This document shows positions 11,621 to 20,633 of a DNA stretch of 64,000 nt, in pieces; the first letter of the stretch is position 1, and every line of letters begins with the position of its first letter. Position numbers and translations under genes: made by a program. Source of the stretch: Gaiellasilicea sp963761905 (lineage in GTDB: Bacteria > Actinomycetota > Thermoleophilia > Gaiellales > Gaiellaceae); NCBI GenBank assembly GCA_963761905.1, contig CAVXIQ010000005.1:372001-436000 (forward strand), written 5' to 3'. The notes below the pieces were generated by a model that made no database searches, was not told the DNA's origin, and saw only the letters and a program-made list of their open reading frames with translations.

Positions 11621-12952
11621 GTTCCCGCAGCGGCGGAACTCGACGGTGTGGCCTCCGCGGGCGGCCCAGTCCGCGACGCCGCCGTCGAGCACGGGGCGCG
11701 CGTCGACGCCCTGCGCGGCCAGGATCGAGGCTGCGACGCCGGCCCTCGCTCCCGACTCGCAGATCGTCACCACCGGTCGATCCGTGGTCACGTCCGGACC
11801 GCAGGCCGAGAGCAGGCGGTAGGGGATGTTGCGGCTTCCGGCGATGTAGCCGGTATCCCGCTCGTCGCGCTCGCGCACGTCGATCAGCTCGGCTCCACGG
11901 GAGAGGAGCTCCCCGAGCTCGTCGAGGCTCACGGCCTCCATCTGTTCGGAGCCCCCATCGAGCACATAGCCGTCGACATCGAGAAAGCCGACGGACCAGA
12001 GGCCTCGGATCGCGCGCTCGGCCTCCTCGGAGCTCGCAGCCTGGACGACCACCGGCTCCTCCGGGTCGAGCACGAACGCCGCCTTCGTCGCGAACGAGCT
12101 GCCTGAGACGGGCACGTTCACGGCTCCGGCTCGATGTCCCTCGAGGTAGTCGCCGATCGGCCGGACGTCGAGCAGGGTCGAGGCGGTCGGCGCGGCCAAC
12201 TCCGCCACGGCCCGCGGTGCGCCCACGAACGGCCCGCGGTTGAGCTCGACGATTCGGCTCATGTTCGGGGGCTTGGGGGTCGTCGCACCTACCGCGTCCG
12301 ACACGAACTGGGCCTGGCTCTCGATCTGGAGAGCCGGGTTGAAGAGCCGCTCGTAGCCGATCGTCGACGATGCCTTCGAGCTCATTCCCTTGCCGCAGAG
12401 CGAGCCGGCGACATGGCCGGGAAAGACCTCGATCCCGTCGGCGAGCTCGAGCAGCCGCTGCAGCGAGCAGAAGAGATCCTCCGCGCCCTCCTTCGCGCCG
12501 ACCGCGAGATCGGGGCGTGCGGCATCGCCCACGAAGAGCGAGTCCCCGGTGAGCACGAGCCACGGCGCGCTTCCCCGAGAGCGATCGGCGACCGCGAAGC
12601 ACACGTGCTCCGGCCGGTGACCAGGCGTGTGGAGCACGCGGACAAGCACCTGCCCGACCTCGATCTCGGTTCCGTCCTCGAGCGGCTCGTGCGCGTACTC
12701 GGCCTCGGCCGCCGGATGAATCGACACCGGTACTCCGTGCTCGAGCGCCAGGCGTCCGTGTCCAGACAGGTGATCCGCGTGCGTGTGCGTGACGAGCGAG
12801 CGAATCAGCCGCACCTCGTGGCGCTCGGCGGCTTGGAGCAGGCCACCGATCGAGAAGAGCGGGTCGACAACCACCGCGACGCCCGCTTCCTCGTCCCCGA
12901 TCAGGTACGACGCGCAGCCGAGATCGTCGTCCAGGAACTGCCGGAAAAGCAC
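11617..12952 (-). CDS. Persulfide dioxygenase-rhodanese fusion (MBL fold, CstB-like)
   Basis: Enzyme of sulfide/persulfide detoxification. A metallo-beta-lactamase domain (HTHADHLSGH; TPGHRPEHV) is followed by two rhodanese domains. The first lacks a catalytic cysteine (VVVQAASSEE); the second has it (CESGARAG). This order matches CstB-type proteins. GTG 12952 is chosen: TAGCGT lies 7 nt upstream and homology begins there. As written, the frame has no stop until 11339 and would run about 280 nt into the 3' end of ilvA. One extra base near 11625-11635 would explain this: the frame one base over ends at TAG 11619-11617, directly on the ilvA stop. Confidence 0.9.
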
Positions 12953-12959
12953 GGTTTCG

Positions 12960-12965
12960 ACGCTA
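12960..12965 (-). promoter_or_regulatory. -10 box (TAGCGT) of the leaderless MBL-rhodanese gene
   Basis: On the minus strand TAGCGT ends 7 nt before GTG 12952. It sits between that gene and the YcnI-like gene, so the two can be transcribed separately. Confidence 0.45.
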
Positions 12966-12993
12966 GCACGCGTCTCGGCTTTCCTTCTTGAAG

Positions 12994-13482
12994 TCAGCCT
13001 TCTCGCGCGTCTTGCGGGCGGCGTGAGCGGCGGACGAGCGCAAGCACTGCAGCGACGGCGAGAACCGCCAATCCGGCTGCCGCGGCCGCTACGGGCCACG
13101 ACGAGGCCGAATCCGAGCTCGACGGGATCACCGTCACCGTTTGCCGGACGACGACCGAGCGACCATCCGGATAGCGCGCCGCGAGGCTGAGGACGAGTGG
13201 CCCCGGCTCGGCGTCGACCGCTACCCGCACGCGCCAGCGCGACTCCCCGCCCACGCGTCCGGCATTCGCGCTCTCAAGGGTCTCGAGGCCCGGCGCAGAG
13301 ACGGCGAGGGTCGTCGGTGGGTTGCCCGGCCGAAGCTCGGGAAGCTCGATCTCGAGCGTCGTCGTCCGGCCCTGCTCGAGCAGGCCGGGGCTGACGCTGA
13401 CATGGCCGAATGCCGCCGGAACCAGCACAAAAGCGGCGAGAGCGGCCGAGAGCACGGCATCTCGAGATCGTCTTTGCGGCAC
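12994..13482 (-). CDS. YcnI-like (DUF1775) secreted, membrane-anchored protein
   Basis: A 162-residue protein with an N-terminal signal peptide (about residues 1-26) that would be cut just before His27 (FG|HVSVSP). A free N-terminal histidine is the copper-binding feature described for YcnI. An Ig-like beta domain follows (about 27-115), and a C-terminal transmembrane helix (about 128-150) ends in basic residues. Expected at the outer face of the cytoplasmic membrane in copper handling. It lies about 40 nt upstream of the persulfide dioxygenase gene on the same strand. The function is inferred from family only. Confidence 0.8.
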   Translation of the reverse strand: MPQRRSRDAVLSAALAAFVLVPAAFGHVSVSPGLLEQGRTTTLEIELPELRPGNPPTTLAVSAPGLETLESANAGRVGGESRWRVRVAVDAEPGPLVLSLAARYPDGRSVVVRQTVTVIPSSSDSASSWPVAAAAAGLAVLAVAAVLALVRRSRRPQDAREG

Positions 13483-13600
13483 GATTAAGGCGGGGTAAGG
13501 GAACGCGTCCTCGGCGTTTGGGAGTGGTAAACCCGGCTACAACAATGGGCGGCAAGCGTACGTGTGCGCAAGGAACGCAAGAGCAACGAAAGGAATTTGC

Positions 13601-15271
13601 ATGAGGATCAAGACCCCCTGGCTGGCGCTTCTGGCCACGCTGGTCGCGAGCCTCGCCCTGATCGGAGCCGGCTGTGGCGGCGACGACGACGGCGGCGACG
13701 CGGCGGGCACCGACACAACGGCAGAGGGCGGGAGCGAGGCCGCCGACCAGACCATCACGATCAACTGGGGGACGGAACCGCCGTCGCTCGATCCGGGCCT
13801 CGCCAGCGACGTCACCTCCTCCAACATCCTCCTCAACATCATGGATCCGCTCGTCAAGCTCGACGACGACCTGAATCCCGTCCCGACCGCCGCTTCGAAG
13901 ATCGAGACGAGCGAGGACGGAAAGACCGTGACGTTCACCCTGCGCGACGACCTGAAGTGGACGAACGGCGATCCGGTCACCGCACAGGACTTCGAGTACT
14001 CGTGGAAGCGCACGGTCTCGCCCGAGCTCGGTGCCGACTACGCGTACCAGTTCTACGGGATCGTCGGAGCCACCGAGTACAACGGCTGCGATCCGAAGAA
14101 GGACGACTGTGCCGCCCTTCGCGACAAGATGGGCGTCAAGGCCGTCGACGACAAGACCCTCGAGGTCACGCTGACGACGCCGCAGCCCTGGTTCGTCCAG
14201 CAGGCTGCTCACCACTCGTTCTTGGCGGTGCACAAGCCGACTGTGGACAAGTTCGGCGACAAGTGGACCGAGGCGGCGAACATCGTCACCAACGGCCCGT
14301 TCACGCTCGAGCGGTGGGAGCACAACGCCAACATCGACATCGTCAAGTGGGACGAATGGCGCGACGCCGCCAGCGTCAAGCTGACCCGCGTCAACGGCCG
14401 GATGATCTCCGACGGCACGACCGCCATCCAGGCGTTCGAGGCCGGCGAGCTCGACATCAACGACTCGCTGGCGACGGACGAGATCCCGCGCCTCCGGGAC
14501 ACCGAGACCTACGACCAGTATCCGGGTCTCGGCACGTACTACTACGGCTTCAACGTCAAGAAGATCACCGACGTGAAGCAGCGACGGGCCATGTCGCTCG
14601 CGATCGATCGCCGCTCGATCATCGACAACATCGCCCAAGAGGATCAGCTCCCCACTACCGGCTTCACGCCGAAGGGGATGCCTGGGTTCGACACGATCAA
14701 CCCGGACTCGCCCTGGCAGCCGGAGACGGCCGACATGGAGCAGGCGAAGCAGCTGATGAGCGAGGTCGCGAGCCCGGTCGAGAACATCAACCTCTACATC
14801 AACGACTCGCCAGGACATCGCGAGATCGCAGTTGCGATCCAGGCTGCCTGGGAGGAGCTTGGGATCAAGAGCACGATCAAGCAGCAGGAGTTCCAGCAGT
14901 ACCTGGAGTTCCTCGGGCCGCCGCCGAACCAGGACGTGACCGTCTACCGGCTCGGCTGGATCGGCGACTTCGTCGACGCGATCAACTTCCTCGAGCTGTG
15001 GACGTGCGAGTCGGGGAACAACTCGACGAACTACTGCAACAAGGAGTACGACACGCTGATCGAGAAGGCTCGGAGCACGCCTGACAACGACGCCCGCTAC
15101 AAGCTCTACGCGCAGGCCGAGGAGATCCTCGGCGGCGAGAACGGCGACATGCCGATGATGCCGATCTACTACTACACCTACACCGCTCAGGAGAAGGAGT
15201 CGGTGAAGGAGTCGTTCGAGTTCAACCTGCTCAACCAGGTCGACCTGACCACGGTCGTCGTCACCGAGTAG
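13601..15271 (+). CDS. Peptide ABC transporter substrate-binding lipoprotein (SBP family 5)
   Basis: Extracytoplasmic peptide-binding protein, 556 residues. The lipoprotein signal ends in LIGAGC, with the lipidated cysteine at residue 25, followed by an acidic Gly/Asp linker. Family features include GTEPPSLDPG near the start, TFTLRDDLKWTNGDPVTA (about residues 105-122) and a WIGDF...FLE...W region. ATG 13601 is chosen: it follows AAGGA and starts the signal peptide directly. It is the first gene of a five-gene transporter operon. Confidence 0.96.
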   Translation: MRIKTPWLALLATLVASLALIGAGCGGDDDGGDAAGTDTTAEGGSEAADQTITINWGTEPPSLDPGLASDVTSSNILLNIMDPLVKLDDDLNPVPTAASKIETSEDGKTVTFTLRDDLKWTNGDPVTAQDFEYSWKRTVSPELGADYAYQFYGIVGATEYNGCDPKKDDCAALRDKMGVKAVDDKTLEVTLTTPQPWFVQQAAHHSFLAVHKPTVDKFGDKWTEAANIVTNGPFTLERWEHNANIDIVKWDEWRDAASVKLTRVNGRMISDGTTAIQAFEAGELDINDSLATDEIPRLRDTETYDQYPGLGTYYYGFNVKKITDVKQRRAMSLAIDRRSIIDNIAQEDQLPTTGFTPKGMPGFDTINPDSPWQPETADMEQAKQLMSEVASPVENINLYINDSPGHREIAVAIQAAWEELGIKSTIKQQEFQQYLEFLGPPPNQDVTVYRLGWIGDFVDAINFLELWTCESGNNSTNYCNKEYDTLIEKARSTPDNDARYKLYAQAEEILGGENGDMPMMPIYYYTYTAQEKESVKESFEFNLLNQVDLTTVVVTE

Positions 15272-15352
15272 TCGTCTCCTCCGCGACGGGGACGGGATGC
15301 TCTGTGCATCCCGTCCCCGTTCGGAAATCGTCGAGCCGGGAAGAGGCAAACG

Positions 15353-16279
15353 ATGCTGAAGTTCATCGTCAGGCGAATCGTATGGACGATTCCCGTGCTG
15401 CTCGTCGTCATCTTCCTGACGTTCATGATGATGCGGCAGATCGAGGGCAACCCGTTCCGGCAGAGCGAGCGGGCCGTGCCCGAGGCGGTCCAGGCGAATC
15501 TCGAGCGGAAGTTCAACCTCGACAAGCCGTGGTACCTCCAGTACGCCTACTACGTGAAGGGCGTCTTCACCTTCGACCTCGGGCCGTCGCTCGTCGTCCG
15601 CGGCCGTGACGTCAACGACATCGTCAAGACGCATTTTCCGAACTCGATCGAGCTCGGTTTCTACGCCTTCGTGTTCGCGATCGTGTTCGGGATTCCACTG
15701 GGGATGATCGCGGCGCTCCGCCACAACACGACCGTCGACTACGTCGCGATGATCTTCTCGAACATCTTCTACGCGATCCCGAGCTTCCTGATCGCGACGC
15801 TCCTCATCTACTTCGTCGCTCTGCAGTGGGGGCTGCTCCCGACGAGCGGCTGGTCGTCGTGGGAGCACAAGATCCTGCCGGCGATCGCCCTCGGCTTCGC
15901 TCCGATGGCACTGTTCGCGCGACTCGTCCGCGGCACGATGCTGGAGACCCTGCAGCAGGACTACGTCCGCACCGCGCGTGCCAAAGGCCTTCACTACCGC
16001 CGCGTCGTCGGCCTCCACGTCCTGCGCAACTCGCTGATCCCGGTCGTCACCGCGGCTGGCCCGCTGCTCGGATTCATCATCACGGGCTCGTTCGTGATCG
16101 AGCTGATCTTCAACATTCCCGGCATCGGCCAGTACTACATCACCGCCGTGAGCGCGCGGGACTATTCGGTCGTGATGGGCTTGACCGTCCTCCTGGCGGT
16201 GATCGTGATCTTCGCGAATCTCGTGGTCGACATCCTCTACGGCATTCTCGATCCGCGAACGCGGGACGCGCGGGCCTGA
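15353..16279 (+). CDS. Peptide ABC transporter permease (OppB/DppB type)
   Basis: Inner-membrane permease of 308 residues with about six hydrophobic segments. It begins with the family start (FIVRRIVWTIPVLLVVIFLTF, residues 3-23). The cytoplasmic EAA loop that contacts the ATPases is RTARAKGLHYRRVVGLHVLRN at about 203-223. It pairs with the next gene to form the translocation channel. ATG 15353 is preceded by GGGAAGAGG. Confidence 0.96.
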   Translation: MLKFIVRRIVWTIPVLLVVIFLTFMMMRQIEGNPFRQSERAVPEAVQANLERKFNLDKPWYLQYAYYVKGVFTFDLGPSLVVRGRDVNDIVKTHFPNSIELGFYAFVFAIVFGIPLGMIAALRHNTTVDYVAMIFSNIFYAIPSFLIATLLIYFVALQWGLLPTSGWSSWEHKILPAIALGFAPMALFARLVRGTMLETLQQDYVRTARAKGLHYRRVVGLHVLRNSLIPVVTAAGPLLGFIITGSFVIELIFNIPGIGQYYITAVSARDYSVVMGLTVLLAVIVIFANLVVDILYGILDPRTRDARA

Positions 16280-16284
16280 GCCGG

Positions 16285-17217
16285 ATGGTCGCGAATCCCA
16301 CCGACCTGCGCGACGAGGGGCTCGTCGCCGACCCCGGCGCATCTCCCGCCTCGGGAGCCCCGATCCGGCAGTCGAACCTCTGGAAGGACGCCTGGCGGCG
16401 CTACATCCACAACAAGGGCGCCGTGGTCGCGGGAGTCTTCTTCGTGCTCATCCTCCTCTACTGCCTGATCGTGCCGATCATCTCGCCCCATGATCCGAAC
16501 GAGGTCAACTTCGCGATCGCGAGCGAGCCGCCCTCGCTCGAGCATCCGTTCGGCACGGACAAGTTCGGCCGCGACCTGTTCACCCGCGTTGCCCTCGGTG
16601 GCCGCGTCTCGATCCTGATCGCGTTCGGCGCGACGCTCGCGATCCTCTTCATCGGCGTCGTCTACGGCTCCATCTCGGGCTTCGTCGGCGGCCGCCTCGA
16701 CAACGGGATGATGCGCTTCCTCGATGCGCTCTACGGGCTCCCGTACCTGCCGTTCGCGATCATCACCCTCGCGATCATCGGGAGCACGAACGTCTGGACG
16801 ATGATGATCGCGCTCTCGATCGCGAGCTGGTTCACGACCGCTCGGATCGTCCGTGGCCAGGTGCTCACGCTCAAGGAGAACGACTACGTCCGCGCGGCGA
16901 AGGCTGTCGGCGCCCGCTGGTACCGCGTCCTCGGCCGCCACCTCCTCCCGAACACGCTCGGGATCCTGATCATCGCGATCTTCCTCGAGCTTCCCGCCGT
17001 GATCCTGGGCGAAGCGTTCCTCTCCTTCATCGGCCTCGGGATCAGCCCGCCGGACGCGTCCTGGGGGGCCATGGCGCAGGAGGGCCGGACGGTCTATCGG
17101 ACACACCCGACCGCGATCATCGTCCCGTCCGTCGCGATCGCGAGCCTCGTGCTCTGCGCGAACTTCATCGCGGACGGCCTCCGCGACGCCCTCGACCCGC
17201 GAATGACGGAGTCGTAA
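16285..17217 (+). CDS. Peptide ABC transporter permease (OppC/DppC type)
   Basis: Second channel subunit, 310 residues. A long cytoplasmic N-terminus (residues 1-45) is followed by six membrane segments. It has the GTDKFGRDLFTRVALGGR motif typical of OppC/DppC and the EAA loop VRAAKAVGARWYRVLGRHLLPN. Start ATG 16285 lies 5 nt after the previous stop; the frame is open further upstream but only inside oppB-like coding sequence. Confidence 0.96.
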   Translation: MVANPTDLRDEGLVADPGASPASGAPIRQSNLWKDAWRRYIHNKGAVVAGVFFVLILLYCLIVPIISPHDPNEVNFAIASEPPSLEHPFGTDKFGRDLFTRVALGGRVSILIAFGATLAILFIGVVYGSISGFVGGRLDNGMMRFLDALYGLPYLPFAIITLAIIGSTNVWTMMIALSIASWFTTARIVRGQVLTLKENDYVRAAKAVGARWYRVLGRHLLPNTLGILIIAIFLELPAVILGEAFLSFIGLGISPPDASWGAMAQEGRTVYRTHPTAIIVPSVAIASLVLCANFIADGLRDALDPRMTES

Positions 17218-17218
17218 C

Positions 17219-18247
17219 GTGGCGCTCCTCGAGGTCCGCGACCTGGCCACGCACTTCTTCACGCGCGACGGAACCGTGCGCGCGGTCGACGGCGTCAGCT
17301 TCTCGCTGGAAGCGGGGAGCACGCTCGGGATCGTGGGCGAGTCGGGCAGCGGCAAGTCGGTGACCGCGCTTTCGATCATGGGCCTCATTCCCAAGCCCCC
17401 AGCCGAGATCGTCAGCGGCGAGGTGCTCTTCGAGGGGCGCGACCTGACGAAGCTCTCGGAGAAGCAGCTGGCGGATGTCCGTGGCCGGGAGATCGCGATG
17501 ATCTTCCAGGATCCGATGACCTCGCTGAACCCGACGCTGACGATCGGGACGCAGATCACGGAGACGATCCGCCGGCATTTCGACGTGCCGAAGCAGCAGG
17601 CTCGCAAGAAGGCGATCGAGCTGCTCGAGGAGGTCCAGATCCCGCGTGCCGCCGACCGGCTCGACGACTATCCCCACCGCTTCTCCGGTGGGATGAGGCA
17701 GCGGGTGATGATCGCGATCGCTCTCTCCTGCGACCCGAGGCTGGTGATCGCCGACGAGCCGACGACCGCGCTCGACGTCACGGTGCAGGCGGCGGTGCTC
17801 GACCTTCTCGACGACCTCCGCCAGGCCCACGAGATGGCGATGATCCTGATCACGCACGACATGGGTGTCGTCGCCGAGTCGGCCGACGACATCGTCGTCA
17901 TGTACGGCGGACAGATCGTCGAGCAGGCGGCTGTGAACGACCTCTTCGACCGGCCCGAGCACCCCTACACCGAGGCATTGCTCGGTGCTCTGCCCCAGAT
18001 CGAGGGAGAAGGGATTCGCACAGGCCGGCTGACCGCGATTCCCGGCCGTCCCCCCGACCTGAAGAGCCTGCCGCCCGCCTGCCGCTTCGCGCCTCGTTGT
18101 CCGTACGCGAACGCGAACGACACCTGCGCGACCGTGATGCCCGAGCTGCGCGAGGTCCGAAAGGGGCACTGGGTGCGCTCGGCCCACCCGGCCTCCGAGC
18201 GCGCGGGCGCAAACGAGCGGGACGCACGAGAGCCGGTGCAGGCGTGA
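17219..18247 (+). CDS. Peptide ABC transporter ATP-binding protein (OppD/DppD type)
   Basis: ATPase of 342 residues. Walker A GESGSGKS is at about 40-47, the signature RFSGGMRQRV and Walker B LVIADEPTTALD follow, and the H-loop is ITHD. The C-terminal oligopeptide domain has ACRFAPRCPYA. Start GTG 17219 lies 1 nt after the permease stop. The end overlaps the next ATPase gene by 4 nt (GTGA), so translation is likely coupled. Confidence 0.97.
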   Translation: MALLEVRDLATHFFTRDGTVRAVDGVSFSLEAGSTLGIVGESGSGKSVTALSIMGLIPKPPAEIVSGEVLFEGRDLTKLSEKQLADVRGREIAMIFQDPMTSLNPTLTIGTQITETIRRHFDVPKQQARKKAIELLEEVQIPRAADRLDDYPHRFSGGMRQRVMIAIALSCDPRLVIADEPTTALDVTVQAAVLDLLDDLRQAHEMAMILITHDMGVVAESADDIVVMYGGQIVEQAAVNDLFDRPEHPYTEALLGALPQIEGEGIRTGRLTAIPGRPPDLKSLPPACRFAPRCPYANANDTCATVMPELREVRKGHWVRSAHPASERAGANERDAREPVQA

Positions 18248-19110
18248 GCTCCGCCAGGACGCCGCTTCTCGAGGTGAAGAACCTCCAGAAGCACTTCCCC
18301 ATCCGCTCTGGAATTCTCTTCGAGCGCACGGTCGACTACGTCAAGGCGGTCGACGACGTCAGCTTCGAGATCGCCGAGGGCGAGACGCTGGGGCTCGTCG
18401 GCGAATCGGGCTCCGGCAAGTCCACCACCGGCTACTGCGTCCTTCAGCTCCTCAAGCCGACGGGCGGCTCGATCCGCTTTCAGGGACAGGAGCTGACGAC
18501 GCTCGGACGCGAGGAGCTCCGGAGGATGCGGCGCGAGATGCAGATCGTCTTCCAGGATCCGTACTCGTCTCTCGACCCCCGGATGACCGTCGGCGACATC
18601 GTCAGCGAGCCGCTCGTCGTCCACTCGATCGGCTCGCGGCGGGATCGGACGTCGCGGGTGCGCGAGTTGCTGGACGTCGTCGGCTTCGACCCGGGCTACA
18701 CGAACCGCTACCCGCACGAGTTCTCCGGCGGCCAGCGGCAGCGGATCGGAATCGCGCGGGCCCTCGCGCTCTCGCCGAAGCTGATCGTCTGCGACGAGCC
18801 CGTCTCCGCGCTCGACGTCTCGATCCAGGCTCAGATTCTCAACCTGCTCAAGGACCTGCAGCAGGACTTCGGGCTCACGTACCTCTTCATCGCCCACGAC
18901 CTCGCCGTCGTGCGTTCGATGAGCGACCGGATCGCGGTCATGAACAAGGGCAAGCTGGTCGAGATCGGCGAAGCGGAACAGCTCTATGCCTCGCCGCAGG
19001 AGGACTACACGAAGGCGCTCCTTTCGGCGGTTCCGATCCCGGATCCTCGCGCGATGAAGGAGCGGAAGGCCGCGCGGAGGAAGCTCCGGCACGCGCTCGC
19101 CGAGGGGTAG
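18244..19110 (+). CDS. Peptide ABC transporter ATP-binding protein (OppF type, lacking the C-terminal domain)
   Basis: Second ATPase of the transporter, 288 residues. Walker A GESGSGKSTTG, signature EFSGGQRQRIG and Walker B LIVCDEPVSALD are present. It stops soon after ALLSAVPIPDP with a basic tail, so the usual C-terminal oligopeptide/dipeptide domain with its Cys motif is missing; the paralogue at 3-608 keeps it. Start GTG 18244 overlaps the previous stop by 4 nt. The stop is clean, with no sign of a frameshift near the end. Confidence 0.95.
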   Translation: MSSARTPLLEVKNLQKHFPIRSGILFERTVDYVKAVDDVSFEIAEGETLGLVGESGSGKSTTGYCVLQLLKPTGGSIRFQGQELTTLGREELRRMRREMQIVFQDPYSSLDPRMTVGDIVSEPLVVHSIGSRRDRTSRVRELLDVVGFDPGYTNRYPHEFSGGQRQRIGIARALALSPKLIVCDEPVSALDVSIQAQILNLLKDLQQDFGLTYLFIAHDLAVVRSMSDRIAVMNKGKLVEIGEAEQLYASPQEDYTKALLSAVPIPDPRAMKERKAARRKLRHALAEG

Positions 19111-19119
19111 AAATCGGGC

Positions 19120-20254
19120 CTACAGCCCGAGCTGCTTCGCGATCACCATCCGCTGAATCTCGTTCGTGCCCTCGCCGATCTCGAGGATCTTCTGGTCGCG
19201 GTAGAGGCGCGAGATTGCGTACTCGTCCATGTAGCCGTAGCCGCCGTGGATCTGGAGCGACCAGTTGGCCGCGCGGTTCGAGAGCTCGCCGGTGTAGAGC
19301 TTGGCCATCGCCGCTTCGCGCGCGAACGGCCGGCCTCGATCCTTGAGCCAGGCGGCCTTGAGCGTCAGTGCGCGTCCCGCCTCGATCTCCGTCGCCAGGT
19401 CGGCAAGTCGGAACTGCACCGCCTGGAAGCGGGAGATCGGCTTGCCGAACTGCTCGCGCTCCTGCGCGTAGGCGAACGCGAGGTCGTACGCGCCCTGCGC
19501 GAGCCCGACGCCCATCGCGGCAACCGAGATCCGGCCGCCGTCGAGGATCTCGAGGAACTGGTGGAAGCCCTGACCGCGCGGGCCGAGCAGGTTTCCCTCT
19601 GGCACGGCGCAGTTCCGGAAGGAGAGCTCGCGCGTGTCGGAGGCCTTCCAGCCGAGCTTCTTCAGCGGCGCCGAGATCTCGTAGCCCGGAGTGCCGTTCG
19701 GGACGATCAGGTTCGAGATCTCGTCCTCGCCGGTTCGCGCCGTGATCGTGACGCAGCCCGTGATGTCGGTGCCGGCGTTCGTGATGAACATCTTCGAGCC
19801 GTCGATCGACCAAGCTGCCGTCGCGGAGCTCGGCGGTCGTGCGGGTGGCGCCGGCGTCCGAGCCGGCCCCGGCCTCCGTGAGCCCGAACGCGGCGAGCTT
19901 GCGGCCGGAGGCGAGGTCGGGTAGCCACTCGCGCTTCTGCTCCTCCGAGCCGAAGAGGAAGATCGGCATCGTCCCGAGTGAGGTGTGTGCCGCAACGGTG
20001 ATCGCCACGGACGAGTCGATCCGGGTCAGCTCCTCGATCGCCAGCGCGTACGAGACGGTGTCGCCGCCGGCCCCGCCGTACTCCTCCGGGATCGGCAGGC
20101 CCATCAGCCCGAGCTCGCCCAGTTCCGCGACGAGCTCGTAGGGGAAGCGCGACTCGCGGTCGAGCTCCTCGGCGACCGGAGCGACCCGCTCGCGAGCGAA
20201 CTCCCGGACGGTGTCGCGGACGAGCTCCTGCTCCTTCGTGAGGTCGAGATCCAT
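19120..20254 (-). CDS. Acyl-CoA dehydrogenase (frame interrupted at 19812-19813)
   Basis: FAD enzyme that introduces the alpha-beta double bond in acyl-CoA. The N-terminal helical domain starts with LTKEQELVRDTVREFARE. The FAD region AAFGLTEAGAGSDAG is followed by the interruption: reading GSWSIDGSKMFITNAG needs removal of one T (one A of the AA at 19812-19813 on the plus strand). The rest is intact to REQFGKPISRFQAVQF and LEIGEGTNEIQRMVIAKQLGL (C-terminus). Corrected length is about 377 residues, normal for the family. It probably works with the carboxylase and hydratase nearby in branched-chain or fatty acid breakdown. Confidence 0.93.
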
Positions 20255-20267
20255 GCGCGCGCCGATG

Positions 20268-20278
20268 CTAACCGTTAG
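20268..20278. promoter_or_regulatory. Palindrome CTAACCGTTAG between divergent genes, possible operator
   Basis: An 11-bp odd-centred palindrome midway between the acyl-CoA dehydrogenase start (20254, minus) and the SCP2-like start (20325, plus). A minus-strand TAGCAT box overlaps it. The size suits a TetR- or GntR-type operator, as is common for fatty-acid genes, but no regulator gene is adjacent. Confidence 0.3.
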
Positions 20279-20324
20279 GCTCGTGCCTCCGAGATTGAAC
20301 GATCAGTCAAAAGGAGCGACGGCT

Positions 20325-20633
20325 ATGGCAGACAGCGTGCAGGGATTCTTCGACGGGCTTGCCGGCGGGGTGGACGAGTCCAAGACAGCCGGGATGAACA
20401 ACTCGTACCTCTTCGACATCGACGGCGCCGGAAAGTGGGTCGTCGCGGTCGAGGACGGCAAGGTGAACGTGACGGAGGGCGAGGGCGAGGCGGACACGAC
20501 CCTGATCGCAAGCGAGGAGAACTTCCTCTCGATCGCGCGCGGCGAGCTGAATCCGACGACCGCGTACATGACCGGGAAGCTGAAGATCAAGGGCGACATG
20601 GGCGCCGCGATGAAGCTGCAGAAGCTCTTCTAG
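20325..20633 (+). CDS. SCP2 sterol-binding domain protein
   Basis: A 102-residue single-domain SCP2-like protein, expected to bind a fatty acyl or lipid ligand in the cytoplasm. Seen: SYLFDIDGAGKWVVAVEDGKV and TLIASEENFLSIARGELNP (residues about 25-45 and 60-78), then TAYMTGKLKIKGDMGAAMKLQKLF at the C-terminus, the classic SCP2 ending. ATG 20325 follows AAAAGGAGC; the longer open frame upstream lacks homology. It overlaps the convergent carboxylase gene by 4 nt. Confidence 0.92.
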   Translation: MADSVQGFFDGLAGGVDESKTAGMNNSYLFDIDGAGKWVVAVEDGKVNVTEGEGEADTTLIASEENFLSIARGELNPTTAYMTGKLKIKGDMGAAMKLQKLF

